This document shows positions 34,238 through 45,559 of a DNA stretch of 64,000 nt, piece after piece (the first letter of the stretch is position 1; each line of letters opens with the position of its first letter). A program made the position numbers and the translations under genes. The stretch is from Steromphala cineraria (Eukaryota; Mollusca; Gastropoda; Trochida; Trochidae). The notes beneath the pieces are model-generated. The model was not told where the DNA came from. It saw only the letters and a list, made by a program, of their open reading frames with translations, and did no database searches. The DNA is taken from the NCBI GenBank assembly GCA_916613615.1, contig OU744737.1:4484001-4548000 (forward strand). The letters run 5' to 3'.

Positions 34238-34741
34238 AATCTTTTTCTTTAAGGAATGTATGATGTCCTTTTTGAACAGATATTATTTTTGTTAATGTTA
34301 TATATTTGTTTTAAAAAAACACATGCATCCTGTCTATAGCTGATTCATGTAACTGAAAACGTTTTGCATAAAATGATATTTACTGAATACAATTTCAAGA
34401 AATTATTTTTTTTTAAATTACATTTCTGACATGAACATGTACTTGTGTACTTGTTTGTATAAATATTTTATTTGGTTATTTTGTACAGATGAATATAATG
34501 AATAAATGTAACCCTGAGCTTAGTTGTCTTCTTTTAGTAACGAAATATTCGCCTCCCATTCGGAGTAATCTTATTATGAGTAAGTGACATGATAAAGTTA
34601 GATGTAGACACCAACAATCATGGCCTAAGAGAAATAAGTACTCAATATTGTGTTAAAGGAATATAAACTGTCCGCTTATCATTAACCACAAATCGCCCAA
34701 GATGTTCATAGTAAAGATATTGTAGCCGATGTTTTAGTTGG

Positions 34742-34815
34742 CGGGGAAAGTGCCGTGGTTAGCGCTTTCGGCTTCGGATCGAGAGGACCGAGGTTCAAAT
34801 CCCGCCAGAGGCTCG
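34742..34815 (+). repeat. tRNA-like SINE head
   Basis: GTGGTTAGCGC (A-box-like) and GAGGTTCAAATCCC (B-box) are about 40 nt apart. No proper cloverleaf closes. A non-coding body of unknown extent follows to about 35000. Confidence 0.55.
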
Positions 34816-36299
34816 GCAACTTCGTCTGCAGTAGAGAACTGTTCTAAACATAGTAATATCTGGGTGCAATGCTTCACTTAATTTCAGCGCGAACCGTCTA
34901 TGGTACGCTAGTTCCAGCCGATGTTTGCAGGTTTCACCGCAATGCATAGCTTCAATAGTGCTGCGGGCTTTCGCTCTGCAATAATACTAGCGGCAGCGAT
35001 ATAAATGAAATACTCTTGAAGGTAGCGATACACCCTAAATCCCGTTCCCTCAAATAAGATTTAAAAAAGGGAACAATTGCAATCCGATCTTTCTAGATAA
35101 ATAGAGATGCGGTAGGGATGTTTAGGTAAACCCTCCAAAAAACGCGAATGAGAGGGTTAGAGATTTCAATATTTAATTATTGAATATTTTTACGAAAGGT
35201 CAAAAGAAGGCTGGCTTGTATTCAGATAGTATTTGAAGACTGACATTTTAAAGACATTTTAGTTCAAGCTAAGATTTAATTTTGTTCTACAAATAACAGT
35301 TGTAAAATGATCTTTCTTTTCATAATAATACACACACTAAAGTTAATTATGCTCAGTTGCAGAAATAGACCATTACAATCAATATTACAAAACGTATGAA
35401 ATGTGAATGATTTAAAAGGATATTTTGGAAGGGAGATAACTCAAAATTGAAACACATATGAACGTAGTCATAATATTACTAAAGTATTTTGTGCCGTAGA
35501 GAAATTACAGATCTTTTCACCTTTATCTTTGAAATATGATCACCATAAATCAATAATTAATAAATAAATTGTGATAAAACCACTACATAAAATATCTGAC
35601 GGATTTACAATTCATTTGAATTACGTCAAGAAACATCTTTTAAGGAAGAATTATCTTACTTCTTTGATATGTTAATATTTCAGATGAATAAAGGACTAAA
35701 ACCACGTTTCAAAAAGATGAAAAAATAACACAAATACTGCTTAATCATGAAGAACTAAAGAATTTATTTGTTTAACTAGACGACATATGTTTACATAATT
35801 TAACCTTCTTAGACATAAATCATTAAAGTATAAACACTGTATGACGCCATTCACAACCGTAATAGTCCCTTTGGCTCGGAATATATCGTGTTTTGTATGG
35901 CGACGTTTCTTTCGTTCAATAGTTTATGTAAAACCAAAATTTCATTCGTTATTATTTATGTAACCATTGTGCATGCAGAAATTAGAATTTCTTAAGTAGA
36001 ATTGATTTAATACTTGTATACCTTCACCGACTTTTCATTTTATTTTTAAATTCCTTATGTCGCTTTGAATAACAATTCCGTAAATATTCCTTTTTCATTG
36101 TTTTGAATATATAGTTATTTTTTTAAATGCAGAGAGCAGTTACATTAAACATTATTTCAATAACATATCTAATAACTGGACTTGTTATTATGGTACAAAT
36201 CATGTTTGCATGCAATCGTGATACATATCTAAGATACCTTACAACCGTTCAACTAGGTTTGAAAGGAAAAAACCCTGCGACATGTGGGAAATATGACGT
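34816..36299. other. no supported gene
   Basis: AT-rich; no ORF above noise and no ordered repeat seen beyond the possible SINE body at its start. Confidence 0.4.
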
Positions 36300-36497
36300 C
36301 AGAAGGGAATCCCTCATGCGATTTCGTTTGCGATGCCATGAAAATAGGTGCAGCACCTATTTCATCGCATCGCATCGCATCGCGTTGACGCATCGAATGT
36401 AGTGTGTGCGGTCTATGGTAATTGCACTCGATGCGTTTTTTTAGCGCATCGCATGACGCATCGCAAGGAAAATAGGACGTAGTGTGCGGCCAGCCTT
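36300..36497. repeat. GCATCGCATC-rich inverted repeat region
   Basis: ATGAAAATAGGTGC and GCACCTATTTCAT form a tight hairpin (36338-36364). GCATCGCATCGCATCGCAT units then appear in both orientations, with GTAGTGTGTGCGG / GTAGTGTGCGG on both sides. It looks like a small foldback element; the 91-codon ORF crossing it is not supported. Confidence 0.55.
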
Positions 36498-36694
36498 ACT
36501 AGGGGCCACAGGGCCACTAAAGCTACAATTTATTGTCCTCACTAACAAAGGAGTCTGTACACTAAGTTTCAGCTTTCTAGGCCTTATGGTTCTGGAAGTC
36601 GAAATTCCACAAAATTTACGGACGTATGGACGGATGGATGCTGGACACCATGCCATGCCCTAAGCCCATCGGGCCTTTCAGACCAGATGAGCTA
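36498..36694 (+). repeat. Rep-A, single unit with tail
   Basis: GGGGCCACAGGGCCACTAAAG through CCATCGGGCCTTTCAGACCAGATGAGCTAAA, with a short GGAC/GGAT tract. Confidence 0.85.
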
Positions 36695-36759
36695 AATATA
36701 TCAAGAATATCAGAATATATCAAATAGCAAAAAGTACCACTCCACCACTGCACTAAGAC

Positions 36760-36999
36760 CACACACTTAGTCTAGTTAATATATATATTGAATAGGTTTT
36801 GTAGTGATATTGAAGACAGGAGAGGGTTAATAGGTTTATTCCCAGGCTCTAGGTCTTACATACAGTGTGGCCTGCTAGCCATGTGCTCATAACATAGGAG
36901 CGATAGAGTTATCTCCCCTAGACTGCCTTGCTACTGCAGTGGGGCCCTTTTAGGGTACGAGGCCCAGTTAGGGTTATAGACAGTTCAGCTGATACTACA
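36760..36999 (-). repeat. candidate 3' LTR of a second gypsy element
   Basis: On the minus strand a purine run AAAGAGGGA (37000-37008, polypurine tract) is followed by TGTAGTATCAGC, a typical LTR start. The far end is uncertain and no second LTR is in the window. Confidence 0.5.
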
Positions 37000-37230
37000 T
37001 CCCTCTTTGTAAAGATAGAAAGATCAAACTGTGAACAAGCCAATAATAAGAAGTAACTTAGTGCAAACTTTGCTTTGCATGAAATAATCTGAAAATAAAC
37101 TTTATGCTAAGTTGCATGCATATTTAAAAGTTCATATAAGCTGGAAAAGAACACTTGGATAGATTTATCTGATCCCTAGAACACTAGACTTTAAAAGTCA
37201 TTGGTCTGGCTTGTCACACATTACACTGCC

Positions 37231-37550
37231 CTACAGATCAAGTCTATTTGGTTTGGTGGACACCCTTCCTGATCTGGTCACGGTACTGTTGGGAGGAATG
37301 TCACTGCTCGTCTGTAGTGGAGTGGAGACTGGAGACTGTAGTGCTTCAGAGTCTTTTTGAGTTGACTGCTGTAGTGGTGGCAGCAGTACAAGATGTTTGC
37401 GATTTCTCCTCAGGAAATTGTCGCCTGACTTGACATAGTAAGAACGAGGAGTGTTAGCCTTCTTGTACACCTCGCCTTCTCGAGATGCTTCAGGATCACA
37501 AACTAACACCTTGTCCCCTCCTTTACAGGTGGGAGATTGCGACTTCTATG
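37231..37550 (-). pseudogene. Ty3/gypsy integrase C-terminal tail
   Basis: The minus strand reads DKVLVCDPEASREGEVYKKA, NTPRSYYVKSGDNFLRRNRK, then a Pro/Ser-rich linker and VTRSGRVSTKPNRLDL before a stop. This is the end of a gypsy polyprotein (integrase C-terminal domain and RSGR tail). The rest of the element upstream (above 37560) is missing. It lies on the same strand as the 36760-36999 LTR, about 220 bp before it, as expected. Confidence 0.8.
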
Positions 37551-37559
37551 GCGAGAGTC

Positions 37560-40028
37560 AAAGTTTGACTTCTGTTGCTTTTTCGTTTTTTCGCATTTTA
37601 AAATGATTTAGCGTATTTGCTAGTTGTCAATGACAAATGATGATTGCACGTCGCACATATACTAACGTGGCGAATAATAATCACAAAGTTGGAGCTTGAT
37701 AAATGCCAATATTTACGAAAATCCTCATGCAAGGGGAGGTTACTTTTTTTTATCAAACTCGTTTGTATTAATTTCTTTCATTTCCATCCAAATAATTAAA
37801 AATAGTGATTTTTTTATCAAACATAAAACTAAAAATATTTCATACACCCAAAATAAAATCAACCTACTGATATTTTTCTTATCAGTATCAAATGCAAGAT
37901 TTATTTTTTTACAATGCACACTGTTATTGAGAACAAGCCATAAGCCATCATATATTTCTTCCGTTCACACCTTGATATAGCGACTATGAACTGTTTGTGA
38001 CGTCGAATTTGATTGATCAAATCGCGAATTCCTTATTTGCATACGAAAGGTCACCGGGACGACCTCTCACACTGGTCAATCTTAGATCAACAGTAGGACC
38101 AAATATAAAACCTGTTGATCAAAATTTATTTAGATTGTACAGATCAAAGCGTCCTATTTAGTAACGTATACAAATTATTTACTAAATGTCAGAAATAAAT
38201 CGAAACGTTATGATCAGAACATGACAGAACATCTTTGTAATTTCGGAATTGTGACAGATCTCATAGTATGTGGTTCATCAGGTCGCATTATAGTAAGTGG
38301 TGTTTATGACAAACAGAATATGGTTTTCATTGACACACAACTCTGTACAGCAAGTGAACTTGTTGTAAAAAGAATTGATGAAATACACTGTACGTTCTAT
38401 GAGAGATGCCTGATTGGAGGCAATCAAGGTTAGTTGTGCAATCAGCGACGCTCTTCTATAAATCATCATTTTGGCTACTGAATCACGCAAATATGATGTG
38501 ATATGAACCACCCTTTCCATGCGAGAAGCATTGTCATTTGATAAAAGATTTTAAATGGATTGTGGTGCAATTTTTTCGGCCAAGGGAAACTGCCGTAACC
38601 GACGGATTTCGGCGTAATAGAAGAGAGGGTGTATCAACATATCAACAAGAGAATACACACCTGTCAGTTTATAGGTACATCTTGCAACAGACTGTCAAGC
38701 TCTCGGCCAGCTTCACTGGAGAGTGTAATCATACCCTTCATTTGTATCGCAATTAAGTATCGTTTTGATTTTAATTATTATAGTTAGAGCACGAAACCGA
38801 AGGCCGAGTGATTTGACGTTGCAATGGTTCAGTGCAAAACTATACAATATTGCAAAGAACACTTTTCCTGGTATGTCGATTTAAACTCGTTTCGGTTATT
38901 TTTACTCCAAACACATACGAAATCAATCATCCTGCATTCCTGACAAGTAAATGATTTATTTTCTAAATGTCCTTCTGAATAAATTATTTTATTAGCCTGT
39001 GCGCGTGTTGAATGTTTCACTTGGGTATTACAAAAACATAAAAAACTAGTTTCGTTAAAGTTATGTAATACACTTTGTCGGGAAATTATGTCTATATATA
39101 AAAATATGTAAAATAGGAATATTATAAATCTATGGCAGAGAATAGTCTTTCTTTGTGAGCAAGATGTAGATAAGAAGTTATGACTGAGACAAGATTCTTA
39201 AAACAAAGAATGTTTGCACGGGGAAGTTTGCCAAATGACCGTATGCTGGCAAACACAATTTTTTCTCATCTATTTTATAAACCGCCAACTAATTTTTTCC
39301 TACCTCATGTATAAATCTCGATCTGTGATTGGTCCACGTGACTCTGGATAAATACTGATATCCCCCCTGTTCAGCGGGGTGATAAATCATTTTTACCCCG
39401 GCACATAAAAAGCATGAAAAAAGCGTGCAGAATGAGCGTGAAATTTGCAATGTATGTTACCTCGAACACATGATTAAGCTGGTTACTTTTGATCAAGCGA
39501 TACGTAGCTTTGAACAAATTATAGTAAAATGACTTACGATCGAAGTTCTTACCTTTTATCTTCATATTTTATGCGATTTGTTTATACGACTATCAACTGG
39601 GATGTTGGTGTATCGACCCCTCTCTATCTCTAGTTGATGAGCACTTAGTCATAATTTACTGAAAACTTTTCGATGCTCCTTGTTCTTAATTGACGATAGA
39701 TAGTAAAATTTTGAAAGGCGAGTTCCCGAACTTTCGTCTGTGACGTCATTAAACAATTATTCCTTGCGTCACTGAAACGTGTCGAAATGGAAGCGATCCT
39801 ACTTTTGGATTTAAAAAAAAACTAGATCCGGTAAACAAGAAGTTATCAGACTTTCCGAAGTATTTTATATGTCTCAAACTAAAAATTTTGCTCGGTTATA
39901 CAAAAATTCACACCCATTTCACAACTTTATGCTTATAATGTTTTAATATATGAAACAAATTCGTTAAATGGCATAAAAACAAAATTTACAGTATTATGTG
40001 CAACTATGTACTTTGGGCCAGATGGCCT
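37560..40028. other. intergenic; contains one MITE-2 fragment only
   Basis: Apart from 38402-38655 I see no gene or ordered repeat. The 70-codon ORF at 38221-38433 runs into the MITE and is not supported. Confidence 0.4.
38402..38655 (-). repeat. MITE-2 copy, partial
   Basis: GATGCCTGATTGGAGGCAATC, CAATCAGCGACGCTCTTCT and CATGCGAGAAGC are present, reversed relative to the 47658 copy. Both outer termini are degraded. Confidence 0.8.
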
Positions 40029-40270
40029 TGAATTCACGCAATAAAGTTTTTTATTCAAATAAAGATTTAACTTGGTGACCTTAAGAAGGGCGTGAGTCAA
40101 ATAGGTTATCACACTAGTACATCAGATTCATAATCACTACCATTTTACTGTGCAACAGAGCGCAAACTCGCTGTGAACATATTAATACCCATCATTAATA
40201 TGCGAGTGCAGTCATGCGCAGACAGTCGTTCAGTTCCAATAGGTCTTGGGGATTATGCTCGTACATTTAA
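40029..40270 (+). repeat. ~245-bp direct repeat, left copy
   Basis: CCTTGAATTCACGCAATAAAG ... TGGTGACCTTAAGAAGGGCG ... GTGCAGTCATGCGCAGACAG ... GGGATTATGCTCGTACATTTAA. The right copy is at 43172-43420, with about 85-90% identity by eye. The pair encloses two oppositely oriented LINE remnants. Confidence 0.85.
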
Positions 40271-40400
40271 TTCAATTCAATTCTTTATTCTCATAAAACC
40301 ACCTTGGTGGTACAAGAGCATATTCACAAAATGTAATACATATAAATAAATAAATATATGATTCAAGATGGAAGATAGACTCACAAAGTTTAAAATGCAC

Positions 40401-40829
40401 TTATTCCTTTCTCACAGGAGATGAAAGACGTTTGATAAATTTTGATAAATTGACTAAGTTTTGAGGTTTATTTGTCGATATGATATTTCTGAAGTTTAAT
40501 ATATTTGGATATTTCGTAAGAGAGTTAGGTAAATATTGATTCCTTAAATTGTTTAGTGCTTTACAATGAAAAATGTAATGATATTCATCTGCGATGGTTA
40601 TGGAGTTACATAGTTTACACGTTCTTTCATCTCTTGGGATATTATACCAGCGGCCCGTTTCGATAGGTAAATTGTGGTTACTTGTCCGAAATCTCAATAT
40701 TGGTAGTGAAACATATTTTGGTAGGAGGAGATATACATCAAAGTTGGGAAATATCTTGAATTCTTGATAATAAGTTCCCTTGGGGCTAGAACAAATATTA
40801 CTGTGCCAGTTTTGGATAAATTGATTCAA
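40401..40829 (-). pseudogene. LINE ORF2 C-terminal region
   Basis: LPILRFRTSNHNLPIETGRW, then ERTCKLCNSITIADEYHYIF and HCKAL. The C-x2-C...H...C pattern after a TGRW motif is the usual end of non-LTR ORF2 proteins of this type. A related fragment (TGRWRGIPKEERTCHLCD) lies at 61761-62011. Confidence 0.8.
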
Positions 40830-41094
40830 AGTTCAACTTTCGAAACGAGCCATTGGGTTGTACAAATCGACGGATGGTCAAATATATAAGAAAGTCCAGT
40901 ATTATTAAGGACATATTGTACGTGCGAACGCCATGGGTTGACAGTTGTTGAAGTTCTTTCCCGTGACAAATATGTATAAATTAAATTGGTTAACTTAAAA
41001 GGGCCATTTTAGTAGGTTAACCTATGCCAAAATTGTATCAGCCGTGTATATAATATAATTCTAATGGGGTATCTACCTAATTATCCGTACAACA

Positions 41095-41292
41095 TTAAAC
41101 GAGGTTTGAATTTCTGAAGCCAGTAATTAGTCTCAAACATTTCAAATGTATTTTTTCAATAATTTCAAGATTTTCAAAGCACCAGATTTCTGCACCATAT
41201 GCTAAGATTGGTGTAACCATTGAGTCAAATGCTAATAATAGGCAGTCCAAAGGTAAGTTTAACTTTCTCGATTTTATCAATAAATTATACAT
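41095..41292 (-). pseudogene. LINE ORF2 segment after the RT
   Basis: CLLLAFDSMVTPILAYGAEI WCF is the conserved segment following the RT (pattern LFDSLVxPILxYGxEIW) in invertebrate LINEs. Confidence 0.75.
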
Positions 41293-41394
41293 TGCTTTCG
41301 AAGCACTATTGCAAACATTCTTAATACTTGATACGAATTTTCTATTTCTATGGAGGGTTATGCCAAGATAAGAATAATCATCAACTACGTCAAG

Positions 41395-41847
41395 TTAATG
41401 GCCATCTAAAAAGAATTTTAGTTTTGTACTTTTTGCCGGTCCTCCCCCAAATATTACAATTTTTGTTTTATTTATATTCACATTTAACTTCCAAGAATTA
41501 CAATATTCCTTGAATGAATCTAAAGCATCTTGCAAACCTTTTGGTGACTCAAACAATACTGCATCATCTGCATATAATAAAACTAACAACTTAATATATA
41601 TAATTAAGCTTTCCTCTTCGATATAACTGAGAATTACCCCGTTACATTCTGCGGTCAGCAAATGGGATTCAATATCATTTATGAAAATAGAAAATAGCAA
41701 AGGCGACAGGTTCTCTCCCTGTCTTACACCCTTATTGCACAGAAAGTAGTCTGATACATCATTATTGCATTGTACAAGTGATTTCATATTGCTATACATT
41801 GATTTAACAAGAGTCATGAATTTACCCTCAATGCCAATCTTTTGCAT
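41395..41847 (-). pseudogene. LINE reverse transcriptase domain
   Basis: GVRQGENLSPLLFSIFINDI and LVLLYADDAVLFESPKGLQD give RT motifs B and C with an intact YADD. WKLNVNINKTKIVIFGGG follows. The frame is open for 150 codons, but sequence above 41850 contains stops. Confidence 0.85.
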
Positions 41848-42035
41848 TTTTGTCCATAAACCTATCCGCCAAACAGTATCAAAAGCTTTGGTAAAATCTA
41901 TAAACGCGCAGTAAAGTTTTGTGTTTCCTACCTTTCAGTATTTGCATTAAATTATAAATTATGAATATATTGTCAATAGTTGAGAATGACTTCCTAAACC
42001 CGGCTTGGGCCGGTGTTAGTATATCATTATATAAT

Positions 42036-43130
42036 ACTATACAGGTGTGCGGCAAGGTTGCACTTTAAGTCATATTCTGTTCTCTTTAGTTATGAAAAAG
42101 GTGGAAGGTTTACAAATGGAATTTGATATTGGTGTGTTTAATTTGTGTCAGTAACTATGTTCAACATATTAGCATTATCAAGGCATGAAATGTGGTATTA
42201 TACTGGTGGTGTTGAGATGAAGATAGTAAATGCTTATAAATACTTTGGTACTATGTTCACACCAAAACTTGTTTGGTCTCGAGCATGTTCAGTTCTTTGG
42301 CAACAAGCAAACACAGCTCTCATCACTATAGAATCTTTAATTAGAAAATATGAAATTTGTCTGAAGAATGCTTTCGAAATATTCGACCGTATGATTGTAC
42401 TTATTCTTCAGCATGGTAGAAACATATTGGGTTTAAAAATGAAATTGTACATTTTGAAAATTTTGTAAATTTGTTTTAAATGAAAGTTATAGTTTTCCAA
42501 ACGCAATTGCATATGGCGAATATGGGATGAATCCATTATATGTTATATACATGTATCTCAGCAACTGTGTGATATATTGGATAAGGATCCTCTACATGCA
42601 TCCGAATAGATATCTTTATAGCTATTTAAAATTAAGAACGAAAAAATCCTAATTGGGCAACATTTGTTAAAAATCTTTTGTTTAGATATGGCTTTGGACA
42701 TATATGGATAACGCAAGCTGTAGGCAATGAAAGGTTGTTTGAAATATTTCGCCAAAGAGTACTTGACTGTGCTATCAAAGATTTGCGCTCTGCATTAGAA
42801 ACTAAATTTTCATTATGTTTTTATTTATCTCTCAAGTGTGTTATTTCCATGGAATCATATCTTAGTAGTAGTTATCAATCACATTTAAAAAAACTATTAA
42901 AAAGTGGTTTTAATAAGTTTGGTGTCCATGATGACCATGTAAAGTCATTGGACATGAAGTTCATATTATATTTTTCTGTCCAATACTGTCAACATATTAA
43001 TCAATCCAAGTTAAAGAATCTAACTGCTGTTATTATGCTTCGTCATTATAAAAACCTTTTCACTCAAATGTCAGTTGCCAAATATATTTTCAATGTTTTT
43101 AAGGTCCGTGGAGAAGAACTGTAATCACGA
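42036..43130 (+). mobile_element. second non-LTR retrotransposon remnant, opposite orientation
   Basis: It opens with GVRQGCTLSHILFSLVMKK (about 42050-42110), then EMKIVNAYKYFGTMFTPKLV (42200-42262), and RYGFGHIWITQAVGNERLFE with IFRQRVLDC (42684-42770). This follows the RT-to-C-terminus order of a different LINE. Several frames are broken. It meets the minus-strand LINE head to head near 42036. Confidence 0.75.
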
Positions 43131-43171
43131 TCTCTGTATCCGCATGCACATAAGTACAAGTACTACTATTG

Positions 43172-43420
43172 CCTTGAATTCACGAAATAAAGCTACTTAT
43201 TAAACGAAGTAAAGATTTAACTTGGTGACCTTAAGAAGTGCATGAGTAAAAAATGTTATCACACTGGTACATCAAGTTCATAATACCTACCATATTAACA
43301 ACAGAGCGCAAGCTCGCTGTAAACAAATTAATACCCATTATCAGTATGCGAGTGCAGTCATGCGCAGACAGTCGTCAAGTTAGTCACCAATAGGTCTTGG
43401 GGATTATACTCGTACATTTA
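43172..43420 (+). repeat. ~245-bp direct repeat, right copy
   Basis: Matches 40029-40270; it ends at CTCGTACATTTAA, where MITE-1 begins. Confidence 0.85.
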
Positions 43421-43781
43421 AAGGGGCAGTAGCACGTTTTTTGATAATTTTGTATTTCAAAATTTTCACTGATAATTGTACATTAATGCTAAATGTACTA
43501 TTTTGATAGTGTCAAAAATCTAACAACACAAACCAATTATCCATAGTCAGAGGACAAAGTATGAAGATTCACATAAAATTCACTGGCGGCCATTTTGTGT
43601 GAACACCTTTAATTCATTTTGTGTAAGAAAAAGGAATCGCATGGCTAAACTTTATAATATATATTTGAATTATTACTGCTTCATTTAGTTTAAATATGTT
43701 GTCTTTCAATTGGGACCATTAATTTTCATTTTCCTGACATCACCTTATATTCCCCCAAAAAACGTGCTACTGCCCCTTTAA
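43418..43781. mobile_element. MITE-1, full copy
   Basis: TTAA-AGGGGCAGTAGCACG on the left and CGTGCTACTGCCCCT-TTAA on the right; the core has GGCGGCCATTTTGTGTGAAC. At the other copy of the flanking direct repeat (40270) the MITE is absent and CTCGTACATTTAATTC is seen. That gives an empty site, consistent with insertion at TTAA. Confidence 0.9.
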
Positions 43782-44293
43782 TACTATACAGGTGATACCA
43801 AATGACATTCCACTTAGTATTAGATTTAAACGTAAAAATAATGCAAAATGTAAAGCACATTTCCAGTACAAACCGAACCAGGGTTATACCAATACTGAAT
43901 TGAACTGAACATTTTTTTATTTTATTTTTTACCAATTTCAACATTTTATTTCTGAAAGACAAGTTAACTTAGCAGCCCTAACACCGTTTTACTGATGACA
44001 GGAACAACATAGTCTAGACTTTATTTTTTTTGAACTGAACATTATTACACTGAGGATGCAGACTGCAGGATATGTGGTACATGAATATATACACAAAGAT
44101 ACATCACAATACTATAATAGGCTAACGTACCATTCTAGGGTTATATATTTTATTTCTTAAAATAGGACAATGATTTTAGAAGTGAGCTGTTGTGACGTCA
44201 CAATGTAATCGCTTCGTCACAATGGGTGCCGAGTCGCACATTTTCGGCAAGTTTGCGTGATTTGTAGGGCAAGTAATAAACAGAATACAAAAC

Positions 44294-44412
44294 TTCCTTC
44301 CATTTAATAGTATTTTTATTAAACTCGTGAATGATTTGGTATCAAACTCGCTTTCGCTCGTTTCATACAAAATCATTAACTCGTTTAATAAAAATAGTAT
44401 TAAATGGAAGGT
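44294..44412. repeat. long foldback
   Basis: CCTTCCATTTAATAGTATTT...TGATTTGGTAT pairs with ATACAAAATCA...AAATACTATT-type text ending AAATGGAAGG. Arms of about 47 nt around CTCGCTTTCGCTCG. Confidence 0.85.
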
Positions 44413-44909
44413 CGTTTAGTATCCTCTATATATTCATCATTCGCGGGGTTAAGATTAGTTTTACAGGACGTTTAGGATTATTTTTAATGTGACGTTGGTA
44501 CTTGCATTGGGACGTGAAACTTCACACTTAACAGCGGTATTAAACTGGTTTAATGGTGCACTTTCAATATTTCACTGCATTTCCTCACAAAAACGAGTAA
44601 TGAACTAAACTCCTTAAATTCCTCACCATTAACGTCTTGGCATTGTTACAACTGGAAACACTTACGTAAAAGGTTTATGAATAACAACTGCTTTACCCTG
44701 AGAGTGCGATTGTATCTATATCAAGCATGAACGATGTAAAGAGAGGCGGTGATATACTGTATTACCCATATGGTTGAAAATAAGTGACATTTTCAATATG
44801 AGCAGTAGCAACGATTGTTGTAGGGCGAATTTCCGTATATTTTCACCTGTGACGTCATAACACCATTGTTAGTTACGTCACTGTAGCCTTTAAACCTGTA
44901 TAATATATA

Positions 44910-45005
44910 GATATTATTACCATTGGAAGACGTGCAAAATTGTGTAAAACCCTCGCTCTCGCTCGGGTAATACAAAAATTCACACACGTCTCGTAAAAGC
45001 TTTAA
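44910..45005. repeat. foldback with CTCGCTCTCGCTCGGGTAATAC loop
   Basis: AGACGTGCAAAATTGTGTAA and its imperfect complement in ACAAAAATTCACACACGTCT flank CCCTCGCTCTCGCTCGGG. Similar CTCGGGTAATAC text is seen at 25155, and a related CTCGGTTATAC at 39892. Confidence 0.6.
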
Positions 45006-45429
45006 GACACTTCCTCGGGTAATAATCTCAATATATTACCCATACGGGCGAGGATACACGAGTGGATATTTTTTTATATCCGCACATGTGCTTTTTAGTG
45101 ATTCTCAACGTTAATTGGTCGGTACCTAAGAGAATGAAAGACGATTGATCGACGGAACTATTTTCAAGTTTCATTGATAAATTGAACGTGTCGAACGTAT
45201 GTCGATTAGGTTAGAAATAAAATCGTAGTACGATGAATATTACTGTACATCATATAACTTACAGGTTGATATTTAAACGCAGTATTATTTGAAACTATTC
45301 ATCTACGTGTTAAATTTTATTGTGATCTCAAGATTGTGCTTTTTCCAAAGGTACAATACAAGCGCTGTCTGTTTGTAAACAAACATGGCTGCCATCGAAA
45401 ATTCATGAAATCTATCCAAGCACAAGACT

Positions 45430-45500
45430 CAACTCAAACTCAAACTCTTTTATTCTCAAAAACCACGCTTAGTGGTACAAGAGATACAGTAACAATCATA
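45430..45500 (-). mobile_element. LINE 3' end (hairpin plus GAGTTT tail)
   Basis: The minus strand reads CTTGTACCACTAAGCGTGG..., TTTTTGAGAATAAAAGAGTTT and further GAGTTT units. It corresponds to the 3' ends at 40271-40330 and 62093-62150. The rest of the LINE is absent. Confidence 0.7.
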
Positions 45501-45559
45501 CATTATAAACAAAAGAATTTCACTGATCCATTAGTAATTATTAACACATGAATACCATA

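Larger units (their letters stand above)
40271..42035 (-). mobile_element. non-LTR retrotransposon remnant (RT and C-terminal region)
   Basis: On the minus strand: RT (41847-41395), a short conserved segment (41292-41095), a C-terminal Cys/His region (40829-40401), then a 3' UTR ending with an ACCACCAAGGTGGT hairpin, AATAAAG and a short GAATT repeat at about 40271-40310. It is 5'-truncated and split by stops. I read it as CR1-like, given the tandem-repeat 3' end and no poly(A); the exact clade is uncertain. Confidence 0.85.
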
